Assembly: GCF_014489535.1 (NCBI RefSeq)
Contig: NZ_CP060783.1
Coordinates: forward strand, 3,617,501-3,681,500
Length of the DNA: 64,000 bases
Direction: 5' to 3'
Source: Diaphorobacter aerolatus
GTDB taxonomy: Bacteria > Pseudomonadota > Gammaproteobacteria > Burkholderiales > Burkholderiaceae_C
The position numbers and the translations under genes were made by a program. The notes below the pieces were generated by a model. That model did not search any database, was not told the DNA's origin, and worked only from the letters and a program-made list of their open reading frames with translations. Shown here in pieces: positions 18,398 through 28,000 of this stretch (position 1 is its first letter; every line of letters begins with the position of its first letter).

Positions 18398-20335
18398 CTA
18401 ACCCGCCCCGGTATCCGCAGAAACGTCACGCGCGGCGCGTTGGGCCCGTTCCTCGGCCAGCGCGGCTTCACGCTCGTTGCGTTCCTTGGCCATCTGCTCG
18501 ACCAGTTCCGCGCGGCCCTGTCTGGCGACGGCAATCATCTCGGCGCGGTCGTGATGGTGGTCGTACATCAGGTTCGCCAGCGCAATGTTGTGCTCGCGAA
18601 AGCGATTGGTGACGTACTCGGCTTCTTCGGGCGGCAGCCCTTCGAGTTCCATCACGGTGCGCCCGCTCAGCAGGCTGGACTCGAAGAGTTCACGCTCGAT
18701 GTACTGCACGCCGAGGTCGCGCAACTGATTCCAGTGCGCCACATCGCGCGCCCGCGCAACGATGTTCAACTGGGGAAAGTGCTTTTTCACGATCTGCACG
18801 ATCTTGTTGGACTGATCGGGTTGATCGACCGCGATCACGATGGTGCGCGCATGTTCCGCGCCTGCAATGCGCAGCAGGTTCACGCGGGTCGCGTCGCCGT
18901 AGAAAACGCGGTAGCCAAAGGTGTGGGCGATCTCGAGCATCTCGACATCATGGTCGAGCACCGTGGCCGAGATGCCCTGCGCGAGCATCATGCGCGCGAC
19001 GATCTGGCCGTAGCGTCCGAACCCCGCGATGATCACAGGCGCGGATTGCGGCTCGTCGATTTCCTTCACGTCGGACGGCACGGTCTTGAGCCTGGCGTAG
19101 CGCTTGAGCAGCAGTCGATCCACGGCAACCAGCAGCAGCGGACTGAGCAGCATCGACAGCGCCACGGCACCGATCAGCATGGATGCGGTTTCGGAGGGAA
19201 TGGCCTTGAAGCTCGCGCCGCTCTGGAACACGACGAACGCGAATTCGCCGCCCTGCGCCAGCAGCAGGGTGAACACCGGACGCTCCTGATAAGGCATCTT
19301 GGTGATTCTGGCGAGCGCATAGATCGCCGCCGCCTTGATCGACAGGAAGCCGGCCAGCAGCGCCAGCATCGTCCACGGCGAGCGCATGAGTACGCCGAAA
19401 TCGATGCTCATGCCCACGGCGATGAAGAACAGTCCGAGCAGCAGTCCCTTGAACGGCTCGATATCGGTCTCAAGCTCACGGCGGTATTCGCTGTCGGCCA
19501 GCAGCACACCGGCAAGAAAGGCGCCGAGCGCCATCGACAGGCCGACCGTGAGCATCAGCATGGCGATGCCGACGACGAGGAACAATGACGCGGCGGTGAA
19601 GATTTCCGGCGTATTGCTCTTGGCGATCCAGCGCAGCAGCGGGCGCAGCAGCAGGCGACCACCGAGCACGATGGCGCCGACCACGCCGACAATCTTCGCG
19701 ATCTCCAGCGCCACCTGGCTCGAATCATGTGTGACGCCCGCATCGCCCGTGACGGCACCTGCGCCCAGCAATGGCAGCAGTGCCAGGATCGGGATCGCAG
19801 CCACGTCCTGGAACAGGAGGATCGAGAATGCCTTCTGCCCACCATCCGTGCGCATTAGATTGCGCTCTTCGAGCGATTGCAGCGCGATGGCCGTGGACGA
19901 GAGCGCAAGGCCGAGCGCACCGACCAGCCCCACGCGCCACGGCATTCCAATCGCCCATGCGGCCAGCCAGAGCAGTCCCGCGCACAGCAGCATCTGCGCG
20001 GAGCCGAGCCCGAAGATGGGGCGGCGCATGTTCCACAGTCGGCTGGGCTGCAATTCCAGCCCGACGAGAAACAGCATCAGCACCACGCCGAATTCGGCAA
20101 AGTGAAGAATGTCCTGCACGTTGCTCACGAGGCCCAGGCCCCAGGGCCCGATGGCAATGCCTGCCGCGAGATAACCGATGATGGCACCGAGTCCGAGTGC
20201 GCGCGCGATGGGGACGGCGATCACGGCGGCTGCCAGATAGGTGAAGCCGTAGGTGAGCCAGGAGGGGCGTTGGACATGGGCCGGTACTACTGTTGTTGTC
20301 GTTGGATATGGAGCGAGGAACGAGACCGCCGGCAT
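18398..20335 (-). CDS. KefB/KefC-type monovalent cation:proton antiporter (CPA2) with RCK domain
   Basis: An N-terminal Na+/H+ exchanger domain of about 12 hydrophobic segments (starting WLTYGFTYLAAAVIAVPIA) is followed by a C-terminal TrkA-N/RCK nucleotide-binding domain (VIIAGFGRYGQIVARMML, with DHDVEMLE) and a charged helical tail. Family members are glutathione- or nucleotide-gated K+ efflux systems. Start is uncertain: ATG 20335 is given. ATG 20277 would fit the expected SNAPSWLTYGF N terminus if a CCCC run beside it were one base longer. Convergent with pcaD (4-nt gap). Confidence 0.82.
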   Translation of the reverse strand: MPAVSFLAPYPTTTTVVPAHVQRPSWLTYGFTYLAAAVIAVPIARALGLGAIIGYLAAGIAIGPWGLGLVSNVQDILHFAEFGVVLMLFLVGLELQPSRLWNMRRPIFGLGSAQMLLCAGLLWLAAWAIGMPWRVGLVGALGLALSSTAIALQSLEERNLMRTDGGQKAFSILLFQDVAAIPILALLPLLGAGAVTGDAGVTHDSSQVALEIAKIVGVVGAIVLGGRLLLRPLLRWIAKSNTPEIFTAASLFLVVGIAMLMLTVGLSMALGAFLAGVLLADSEYRRELETDIEPFKGLLLGLFFIAVGMSIDFGVLMRSPWTMLALLAGFLSIKAAAIYALARITKMPYQERPVFTLLLAQGGEFAFVVFQSGASFKAIPSETASMLIGAVALSMLLSPLLLVAVDRLLLKRYARLKTVPSDVKEIDEPQSAPVIIAGFGRYGQIVARMMLAQGISATVLDHDVEMLEIAHTFGYRVFYGDATRVNLLRIAGAEHARTIVIAVDQPDQSNKIVQIVKKHFPQLNIVARARDVAHWNQLRDLGVQYIERELFESSLLSGRTVMELEGLPPEEAEYVTNRFREHNIALANLMYDHHHDRAEMIAVARQGRAELVEQMAKERNEREAALAEERAQRAARDVSADTGAG

Positions 20336-20545
20336 TCGCGCGGTAGCGCGGTCGCGCGAGGTCGTGATGATCCGCTGGATGGATTTTGATCGACGAAGGT
20401 CCTCTCGCAGTGTTGCGAGGCCGTCGGGTGCGTGGTCGAGATGTAATGATTGGTTATTCCCGGCGCGCATCCCGGGGCACGCGGCGCTGCATAGAATCTG
20501 CGGATTCATTGACAGCCTGACACCAGGCACATCAGGAGTGAGGCG

Positions 20546-21184
20546 ATGGACTGGCACACGTGGGTCGCGTTTTTTGTGGCGTCATGGCTGATTGCCATCT
20601 CGCCGGGCTCGGGGCGGTGCTGAGCATGAGCCACGGCCTGTCGTATGGCGTTCGCAAGACCGAAGGCACGATCCTCGGACTCGAGATCGGCCTGCTGATC
20701 ATCCTGGTGGTCGCGGGTGCGGGCGTCGGATCGCTGCTGATCGCCTCCGAAATGGCGTTCAATGGGTCAAGGTGCTGGGCGCTTGCTATCTGATCTATCT
20801 CGGATTCACGCAGTGGCGCTCGGGCGCGGCAGTCCTTTGGAGGCCGGGGCCGAGGTTGCTCCGATGAGCCTGCGCCGCCGCGTGCTCACCGGCATGCTGA
20901 CCAATGCGACGAACCCCAAGGGCATTGTGTTCATGGTCGCAGTGCTGCCGCAGTTCATGACGGATACCCGGCCGCTGTGGTCGCAATTGCTGGTCATGGC
21001 CGTCACCCTGATTGCTGCGGACACGGTCGTGATGACGGGCTACGCCGCCAGCGCCAGCGCGTTGCGCCGCTGGATGCGCAGTGAGCGCGCCCGGCGCAAC
21101 CAGAACCGCGTCTTTGGTGGCCTGTTGATGCTGGTGGGCACCGGGCTGTTCTTTGTGAAGCGCGGCGGGCAACACGCGGCCTGA
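20546..21184 (+). CDS. LysE/RhtB-family amino-acid exporter (three apparent frameshifts)
   Basis: The start MDWHTWVAFFVASWLIAISPGSG, the middle GACYLIYLGFTQWRS, and the end LRRRVLTGMLTNATNPKG with QFMTDTRPLW are the hallmarks of the RhtB/LysE family (about 210 residues, 5-6 membrane segments). The parts lie in shifted frames; breaks are near 20617 (GGGG), 20764 (GGG) and 20824 (GGG). Adding one base at each gives 213 codons, the family norm. It is divergent from the antiporter gene. The amino acid exported is unknown. Confidence 0.75.
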
Positions 21185-21271
21185 TTTCTGCGGCGGGACG
21201 GATAACCGCAGTTTGCCGTCCGGCCCCGCAAGCGACTACCATGGCAGCCAATTTCTGCAAAGGAGTCGGGC

Positions 21272-21889
21272 ATGGCGGTGGTTGCGGTCACGAATCCAAA
21301 GGGCGGCGTAGGCAAGTCCACGCTGTCCACCAATATCGCGGGCTATTTTGCGCGCCAGGGCGGCACGGTCGTTCTGGGCGACGTCGATCGCCAGCAGTCT
21401 TCGCGCCTTTGGCTTGCGCAGCGCCCCGAGGCGGCGCGACCGATTGGTCGCTGGAACCTTTCCGCTGACGACATGGAGCGTCCCGCCAAGCACGTGGCGC
21501 ACGCGGTGCTCGACACGCCCGCCGGCCTGCACGGCAAGCTGCTCAAGGAAGTGCTCAAGCTCGCGGACCGGATCATCGTGCCGCTGCAGCCGAGCGTGTT
21601 CGACATCTTCGCGACGCAGCAATTTCTGGCCGAACTGGCCGAGCACCGGCACGCGCAGGGTGTGCCCGTGGGCATCGTCGGCATGCGCGTCGATGGCCGC
21701 ACGCTGGCATCGGAGCAACTGCACCAGTTCATTGAGGGGCTCGGCCTGCCGGTGCTGGGATATCTGCGCGACACGCAGAACTACGTGCATCTTGCCGCGC
21801 ACGGGCTGAGCCTGTTCGACGTCACGCCAGGCCGCGTCACGCGGGACCTGGAGCAGTGGCAGGGCATCTGCGATTGGCTCGACGCCTGA
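21272..21889 (+). CDS. Orphan ParA/MinD-type ATPase
   Basis: 205 residues with the deviant Walker A KGGVGKST at the N terminus, GDVDRQQSSRLWL in the switch region, and VLDTPAGLHG in place of the usual Walker B/DxPP. This short form, without a helix-turn-helix and without a ParB neighbour, resembles chromosomal orphan ParA ATPases that position cargo other than plasmids. No partner gene is seen nearby. The RBS is AAGGAG before ATG 21272. Confidence 0.8.
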   Translation: MAVVAVTNPKGGVGKSTLSTNIAGYFARQGGTVVLGDVDRQQSSRLWLAQRPEAARPIGRWNLSADDMERPAKHVAHAVLDTPAGLHGKLLKEVLKLADRIIVPLQPSVFDIFATQQFLAELAEHRHAQGVPVGIVGMRVDGRTLASEQLHQFIEGLGLPVLGYLRDTQNYVHLAAHGLSLFDVTPGRVTRDLEQWQGICDWLDA

Positions 21890-21968
21890 TCATCCGCTGA
21901 ATCCGCGAAACCAAACAGGCACGTCCACGCGACTGTCAGGACCCGATACTCCCCGTCATTGATCGCCC

Positions 21969-22907
21969 ATGGACAAGCTTCAAGCCATGCATGTTTTCCA
22001 GACCGTCGTGGACGAGGGCGGCTTCGCTGCCGCTGCGCGCGCGCTGGACATGTCACCCGCCGGAGTGACCCGCTATGTCTCCGATCTCGAGGCCAGCGTG
22101 GGTGCGCGCCTGCTGCAACGGACCACGCGCAAGGTCTCGCTGACCGAAGCAGGCGAGGCCTACATCGCACGTGTGCGGCACATCCTGAACGACGTCGAGG
22201 ACGCGCGCGCCGTGGCCCAGGCGCATACGCTGGAGATTGCGGGCGTGCTGCGCATCGCGGCCTCGCCCTTGCTTGCCACGCATCTGCTCGCGCCGGCAAT
22301 TGCCGGGTTTCGGCGCCTGCATCCGCAGGTGACTTTCGATGTGTCCGTGGAGACCGCCGGGCATGCGCATTCGGTGAACGAGTTCGACATTCGATTGCTG
22401 AGCGCGCCACCGGACTTCAACGGCAACCTGATCGCACGGCCCATCATCACGGCAATCGGAGTGCTCTGTGCCTCGCCCGAGTATCTTGCCGAGCGCGGGG
22501 TGCCGCTAACGCCCGACGACCTGAAGCAGCATGACTGTTTGCAGACCAGGCACCCCGACCGCCGCGTCGGCGTGCTGGAGCTGACCCATCCTGAAGCCGA
22601 CGGGCTCACGATCGAGGTACGCGTGCAACCGGTGCTGCTGGTGAATTTTGTGGACACGGTGCTGCGCGCATTGCTGGATGGCGCGGGCATCGGAACGCAG
22701 CCCATGGAACTGGTCGCGCCGCATCTCAACAAAGGCAGGCTGGTGCGCGTGCTTGCGCCGTGGACGACCGGGCAGTTCACGCTCTATGCGGCGCTACCGA
22801 GCCGCAAGTTCCTGCCCGCCCGCACGCATGCGTTTCTCGACTATCTGACCGAATGCACGCGCGAATCCGTCCATACGGCGATGCAGCGTGCGGTCGAGTC
22901 GCCCTAG
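21969..22907 (+). CDS. LysR-type transcriptional regulator
   Basis: 312 residues. The helix-turn-helix lies in FQTVVDEGGFAAAARALDMSPAGVTRYV, with LLQRTTRKVSLTEAG after it, then a periplasmic-binding-protein-like effector domain (VLRIAASPLLATHLLAP). No divergent partner gene, so the target is unclear. Its stop TAG lies in a CCTAGC hexamer that is directly followed by an IS481-type end. Confidence 0.88.
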   Translation: MDKLQAMHVFQTVVDEGGFAAAARALDMSPAGVTRYVSDLEASVGARLLQRTTRKVSLTEAGEAYIARVRHILNDVEDARAVAQAHTLEIAGVLRIAASPLLATHLLAPAIAGFRRLHPQVTFDVSVETAGHAHSVNEFDIRLLSAPPDFNGNLIARPIITAIGVLCASPEYLAERGVPLTPDDLKQHDCLQTRHPDRRVGVLELTHPEADGLTIEVRVQPVLLVNFVDTVLRALLDGAGIGTQPMELVAPHLNKGRLVRVLAPWTTGQFTLYAALPSRKFLPARTHAFLDYLTECTRESVHTAMQRAVESP

Positions 22908-22908
22908 C

Positions 22909-23080
22909 CGGGAAGATTCAATAGGTTATATCCGGTGTTCATCTGGGTTGGATTTGAGAGACTGGAAGTCGCCAAACACCCAACCTACTCAGGACACCCA
23001 ACCGGATGAACACCCATAAGCGTACCCGGCTTATCTTCGCCCGCCGACTTGAGATGGCGCTGTGGCTGGTGGATGCTATC
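22909..23080 (+). mobile_element. IS481-family left-end remnant (terminus, leader, first ~23 transposase codons)
   Basis: After CCTAGC, the sequence reads CGGGAAGATTCAATAGG, matching the IS481 terminus TGTGAAGATTCAATAGG with two changes, then an IS481-like leader. At 23006 an ATG opens MNTHKRTRLIFARRLEMAL, the N terminus of IS481 transposases, but the homology stops within about 25 codons. IS481 is known to target NCTAGN, which fits the hexamer. The rest of the element is lost. 23080-23260 holds no recognisable gene and precedes the dehydrogenase operon. Confidence 0.8.
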
Positions 23081-23260
23081 CGTCCCAGCGCCTGGGATGC
23101 CGCAGGGTCGCGCTGTGCCTGGTCGGCATGGCGGTGATTATTACGGGCGTGTCACAACTCTCGCGCCTCGTCTTACAAGCCAACAACATCCTCACTGACC
23201 GTATCAGCAAAATCGCAAGACGGATGATCACTGTATAGACAACAGCGATTAAATCCCAAC

Positions 23261-24057
23261 ATGCAAGAGTCATTGCCCCGGGCAACCCTTCCCGCCGCAC
23301 ATTCTTCAAACGGTCTATCCCCCTCATCCCCGTCGCGGCGGCAGCCGCCGCTGGCGGCGCAGTGACGCTGGCGACGACCGACCATCACCATTTGCCAACC
23401 GTGCCGGGCCCGGCGGTGAACACCGCTCTGGCCGATGCTGCGCGCTACACGCCCAGTTACTTCAGCGCCGACGAATACCGCTTTTTGCAAGCGGTAGTGG
23501 CGCGCCTCATTCCGCAAGACGACCTGGGCCCCGGCGCGCTGGAGGCGGGCGTGCCCGAGTTCATCGATCGGCAGATGAACACGCCCTACGCCGCAGGGAG
23601 CAACTGGTATATGCAGGGGCCTTTTCAGCCCGATGCGCCCGCTGAAATGGGCTACCAGCTCAAGCTCAATGTGCGCGAGATTTACCGACTGGGCATTGCA
23701 GCGGCCAACCAGTGGTGCAGCAAAAATCTGGGCAAGCATTTTGCGGAGCTGGCGCCCGACGCCCAAGACCAGGCCCTGGCAGCCATGGAGCACGGAGCCG
23801 AGGGCTTTGACAGCCTGCCTTCTGCCACTTTTTTCTCGATGCTGTGGGGCAACACCAAAGAGGGATTTTTCAGTGACCCCCTGCACGGCGGCAACAAAGA
23901 CCTGGTGGGCTGGAAGCTGATTAACTTTCCAGGCGCTCGCGCTGATTTCATGGACTGGATTGAACGCGACGAGGCTTACCCGCAGCCGCCCGTGTCCATT
24001 CACGGACAAAGGGCTGAGCGATGGCAAAAACACTGGCGAAAAAAGATGTGGTGGTGA
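23261..24057 (+). CDS. Gluconate 2-dehydrogenase subunit 3-like small subunit, Tat-exported (one apparent frameshift)
   Basis: The family is the small (gamma) subunit of membrane FAD dehydrogenases. It carries the flavoprotein out through the Tat system. Visible: a twin-arginine signal (RRTFFKR then PLIPVAAAAAAGGAVTLA), then YFSADEYRFLQAVVARLIPQDD and TFFSMLWGNTKEGFFSDP, both typical. The start ATG 23261 is joined to the rest only if a CCCC run at 23276 is CCCCC, giving 265 codons; without it no start precedes the signal. Stop at 24057 overlaps the start of the flavoprotein gene by 37 nt. Confidence 0.78.
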
Positions 24058-25806
24058 TCGGCTTTGGCTGGACGGGCGCCATTCTGTCCAAAGAACTGAC
24101 CGAAGCGGGGCTCAATGTGCTGGCGCTGGAGCGCGGGCCCATGCGCGATACGGACCCGGACGGCGTCTATCCACAAACCATGGACGAGCTGACCTTCAAT
24201 TCGCGCAAAAAACTGTTTGTCGACGTGTCCAAAGAAACCGTCACCATCCGCCATACCGATGCGGATGTGGCACTGCCCAACCGGCAATTGGGTGCCTTTC
24301 TGCCGGGCACAGGCGTGGGCGGCGCGGGCCTGCACTGGTCGGGCGTGCATTTTCGCGTCGATCCGATGGAGCTGCGCATGCGCAGCCATTACGAAGAGCG
24401 CTATGGCAAGCGGTTCATTCCTGAGGGGATGACGATTCAGGATTTTGGCGTCAGCTACGAAGAGCTGGAACCGCACTTTGACTTCGCCGAGAAAGTGTTT
24501 GGCACCTCAGGGACGGCCTTCACCGTGAAAGGCGAAAAAGTTGGCGCGGGCAGGGCGGCAATCCCTTTGCGCCTGATCGTTCTAACCCGTTTCCACTGCC
24601 GGCGCAGAAAAATTCCGTCTCGGCCATGCTGTACGGCAAAGCCGCAGAAGCCGTGGGCTACCACCCCTACAACATGCCGTCAGCCAACACCTCGGGCCCC
24701 TACACCAACCCGTATGGCGTGCAGATGGGTCCGTGCAATTTCTGCGGTTTTTGCAGCGGCTATGCCTGCTACATGTACTCCAAGGCGTCGCCCAATGTCA
24801 ACATCTTGCCCGCGCTGCGGATGGACCCGCGCTTTGAATTGCGTACGCAGTGCCAGGTCACCCGCATCAACCTGTCCGCCGACGGAAAAACCGCGACTGG
24901 AGTGACCTACATCGACGCCACCGGTGGCGAGGTCGTGCAGCCGGCCGACATCGTCGCAGTCTGCAGCTTTCAGTTCAACAACGTGCGCATGCTGCTGCTG
25001 TCAGGTATTGGAAAACCGTACGACCCGGTGACCAACACCGGTGTGGTGGGCAAGAACTTCGCCTTCCAGAACATGGCCACGATCAAGGTGTTTTTTGACA
25101 AAAACCAGCACTACACCAACAACTTTATGGGTGCAGGGGCAACGGTATCGCGGTGGACGATTTCAACGCGGACAATTTTGACCATGGGCCGGCGGGCTTT
25201 GTCGGGGGCTCGCCCTTTTGGGTCAACCAATCCGGCTCCAAACCGATAGCGGGCACCACCACGCCGCCCGGCACGCCGAATTGGGGCAGTGGCTGGAAAA
25301 AAGGCGTGGCTGAAGCCTACACACACAATGTGTCGATGGATGCGCACGGCGCGCACCAAAGCTACCGCGCCAACTACTTAAGCCTGGACCCCACCTACCA
25401 AGACGCCTATGGCAATCCGCTGCTACGCATGACGTTTGACTGGCAGCCTAACGACATCAAGATGAACCGCTTTATGCAAGAAAAGATGGGCGCCATTGCC
25501 AAGGCCATGGGCGGCAAGGCCATCAGCGTCTCTGGCAAGCAGGACGGCTCGCACTTTGACACCAGAAGCTACCAAACCACGCACTTGAACGGCGGCGCCA
25601 TCATGGGTGCCGATCCCCAAACCAGCGCCGTGAACCGCTACTTGCAAAGCTGGGATGTCCACAACGTCTTCGTCCTCGGCGCTTCTGCCTTTCCGCAAGG
25701 CCTGGGCTACAACCCCACCGGGCTGGTGGCGGCGCTGGCCTACTGGTCGGCGCGGGCGATTCGCGAGCAATATCTGAAGCAACCCGGCGCACTGCTGAAG
25801 GCCTGA
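24021..25806 (+). CDS. GMC-family FAD dehydrogenase, large subunit (two apparent frameshifts)
   Basis: The flavoprotein subunit of a gluconate/sorbitol/alcohol-type membrane dehydrogenase. N-terminal FAD fingerprint VVVIGFGWTGAILSKEL with an ELTEAGLNVLALERGP strand; CNFCGFCSGYACYMYSKA, a Cys-rich motif seen in these enzymes; C-terminal HLNGGAIMGADP and GLGYNPTGLVAALAYW. Breaks near 24556 (GGG) and 25138 (GGGG) split it in three. Repair gives 595 codons, the family norm. The substrate cannot be read from sequence. It lies between the small subunit and the cytochrome on a segment bounded by IS481 remnants. Confidence 0.82.
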
Positions 25807-25817
25807 GGGAGACACGC

Positions 25818-27314
25818 ATGAAAAAGCCGCACTCTCTACCGCAACGCACTGCAATTGTTATTGCAATTATTGTTATAGCTTCCAGCGCTTTATCCATCAG
25901 CGCCATTGCGCAAAAAGACCCGAATACCGACTCCACAGCCGCGGTGGCACGCGCGTCGGCGGCGCCAGCCGCACCACCTGCAACCTCCAATGTCACTGCG
26001 CCCCAAGGCCAGGTCGGGCCGCAAGCCATGGTCACAATGGCGCCCCATATCGCCGCTGAAAAAATAGCGGGCGCCACATCGTCCGACCCTGTGGTCCGCG
26101 GCGAATACCTGGCGCGCATGGGAGATTGCGTGGCCTGCCACACCGTGCCTGGCGGCAAGCCGTTTGCCGGTGGCCTGGCCATGGCCACGCCCATTGGCAC
26201 CATCTATTCCAGCAACATCACGCCGGACCAGAAAGCGGGTATTGGTAGCTACAGTTTCGAGGATTTTGACTTGGCCGTGCGACATGGCGAAGCCAAAGGC
26301 AAAGGCAGCCTGTACCCGGCCATGCCCTACCCGTCGTACGCGCGTGTCAGCGATCAAGACATGCAAGACATGTACGCCTACTTCATGAAAAAGGTAGAGC
26401 CCGTTGCCAGCACGCCGCCTGAGAACGGCATCAGCTGGCCACTGTCAATGCGGTGGCCGCTGGGCATCTGGCGCACCCTGTTCGCTCCCAGCCCCAGCAA
26501 AGTGCAAGTAAAAGCCGGAACAGTCGCGCCGATGGCAGACCCCAAGGTGCGCGGCGCCTATCTGGTCGAAGGCCTGGGACACTGCGGATCGTGCCACACG
26601 CCGCGTTCCTTCACCATGGCAGAAAAAGCCCTGACAGGCGACGATGCGCAGTACCTGAGCGGTGGCGATGCCATCGACGGCTGGATCGCCAAAAACCTGC
26701 GCGGCGGCGATGTCGATGGCCTGGCACGCTGGAGCGAAGCCGATATCGTCGCGCTGCTGAAAACCGGCCGCAGCAATCACAGCGCCGTATTTGGCGGAAT
26801 GAGTGATGTCGTTGCCCACAGCACTCAGTACCTGAGTGATGGCGACTTGAACGCGATTGCCGTGTACCTGAAGGCGCTACCCGCCAGCAGCAGCAACAAC
26901 ACCAAGCAGACCTTTGCCGCCCATCCCAATACCGCCAATGCCTTGAGGAAGGGAGATACCAGCCAGGTGGGCGCGGCGCTGTATCTGGACAATTGCGCCG
27001 CCTGCCACCGCAGCGATGGCCAGGGTTACGCCCAGGTCTTTCCTGCACTGGCGGGCAACACCGCCGCTTTAACCGCAGACCCCAATAACTTAATCGCCAT
27101 CATTTTGCAGGGGCACCAGGTGCCAGCCACGGTAACGCGTCCTTCCACGTTCACCATGCCTGCTTTTGGCTGGCGTTTGAACGACCAGCAGGTTGCAGAA
27201 GTGAGCAGCTTTGTGCGTAACGGCTGGGGCAATCAGGCCGCGTCAGTGACGGCGCAACAGGTCAGCAAGGTGCGCAAGGCATTGCCCGCAGACACCAGCA
27301 AACCCAAACCCTAG
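25818..27314 (+). CDS. Triheme cytochrome c subunit of membrane dehydrogenase
   Basis: 498 residues. N-terminal signal or anchor (AIVIAIIVIASSALSISAIA), a low-complexity Ala/Thr linker, then three class-I heme domains with CVACH (about residue 104), CGSCH (about 256) and CAACH (about 393), each with a downstream Met ligand region (PAMPYPSYA, GGMSDVVAHS, FTMPAFGWRL). This is the subunit that moves electrons from the GMC flavoprotein to ubiquinone. It follows the flavoprotein gene by 11 nt. The 5' codons (GTTATTGCAATTATT) are AT-richer than in the flanking core genes. Confidence 0.9.
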   Translation: MKKPHSLPQRTAIVIAIIVIASSALSISAIAQKDPNTDSTAAVARASAAPAAPPATSNVTAPQGQVGPQAMVTMAPHIAAEKIAGATSSDPVVRGEYLARMGDCVACHTVPGGKPFAGGLAMATPIGTIYSSNITPDQKAGIGSYSFEDFDLAVRHGEAKGKGSLYPAMPYPSYARVSDQDMQDMYAYFMKKVEPVASTPPENGISWPLSMRWPLGIWRTLFAPSPSKVQVKAGTVAPMADPKVRGAYLVEGLGHCGSCHTPRSFTMAEKALTGDDAQYLSGGDAIDGWIAKNLRGGDVDGLARWSEADIVALLKTGRSNHSAVFGGMSDVVAHSTQYLSDGDLNAIAVYLKALPASSSNNTKQTFAAHPNTANALRKGDTSQVGAALYLDNCAACHRSDGQGYAQVFPALAGNTAALTADPNNLIAIILQGHQVPATVTRPSTFTMPAFGWRLNDQQVAEVSSFVRNGWGNQAASVTAQQVSKVRKALPADTSKPKP

Positions 27315-27315
27315 C

Positions 27316-27468
27316 TGTGAAGATTCAATAGGCTATATCCGGTGTCATCCGGGCAACCGGCGCGACTCGGTCCATGGTGCAGGCTGGGAGACGTTGTTCG
27401 TGGCCATTGTCGACCACGCGCGCATTGCCTTTACGGCCATGCATCCCGACGAGAAGAAGCACGAGGCC
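27316..27468 (+). mobile_element. IS481-family remnant: terminus fused to internal DDE-domain fragment
   Basis: Starts with an exact TGTGAAGATTCAATAGG terminus directly after CCTAGC, keeps about 35 bp of the end, then jumps to an internal transposase segment read as RRDSVHGAGWETLFVAIV then DHARIAF and HPDEKKHEA, which matches the catalytic domain of IS481 transposases. An internal deletion removed the first half of the gene. Homology stops at the CCTAGC that contains the trmL stop codon. Same orientation as the copy at 22909. Confidence 0.8.
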
Positions 27469-27954
27469 CTAGCGGGCGCGTCCGCCATCAGGCTGCGCGA
27501 AGCCGGTCTGACGCCAGGCCTCGAACACGGTCACGGCCACGGCGTTCGATAGATTGAGGCTGCGCTGATCCGCGAGCATGGGCAGGCGCAGGCGTTGGGC
27601 GGCCGGAAACGATTCGCGCAGATCGGTCGCAAGTCCCCTGGATTCGGATCCGAACACGAACCAGTCGCCGGACCGGAACGCCACGTCGAACACCGGCTGG
27701 CTGCCCCGCGTGGTCATCGCGAACATGCGGGTCAAATCGGGCTTTTCGTCACTGAGCAGCGCGGCCCAGTTCGCGTGCTTTCGCACGTCGGCGTATTCGT
27801 GATAGTCCAGCCCGGCGCGGCGCATGTAGCGGTCCTCCATGGAAAAGCCCAGTGGCTCGACCAGATGCAGCATGCACCCGGTGTTGGCGGCCAAGCGAAT
27901 CACGTTGCCGGTGTTGGGCGGAATTTCGGGTTCAACGAGAACGATGTGAAACAT
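27469..27954 (-). CDS. trmL: tRNA (cytidine(34)-2'-O)-methyltransferase
   Basis: SPOUT methyltransferase, 161 residues, the short TrmL form that methylates the wobble base of tRNA-Leu. FHIVLVEPEIPPNTGNVIRL (motif with the conserved N of NTGN), FGSESRGLATDL (knot loop) and LPMLADQRSLNLSNAVAV are all diagnostic. Start at ATG 27954. Its stop abuts the IS481 remnant, so the insertion reached the end of the gene without damaging it. Confidence 0.93.
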   Translation of the reverse strand: MFHIVLVEPEIPPNTGNVIRLAANTGCMLHLVEPLGFSMEDRYMRRAGLDYHEYADVRKHANWAALLSDEKPDLTRMFAMTTRGSQPVFDVAFRSGDWFVFGSESRGLATDLRESFPAAQRLRLPMLADQRSLNLSNAVAVTVFEAWRQTGFAQPDGGRAR

Positions 27955-28000
27955 GGGCGGTATTGTCGCCGGGCTGCAATGGCACAGCGGCGCGCCGGTG

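Noticed and set aside
18257-19588. Open frame of 443 codons on the plus strand
   Set aside because: Antisense of the antiporter gene; the sense frame shows membrane helices and an RCK domain.
23173-24033. Minus-strand frame of 286 codons in the dehydrogenase region
   Set aside because: Antisense to the small subunit, whose Tat signal and family motifs are in the plus strand.
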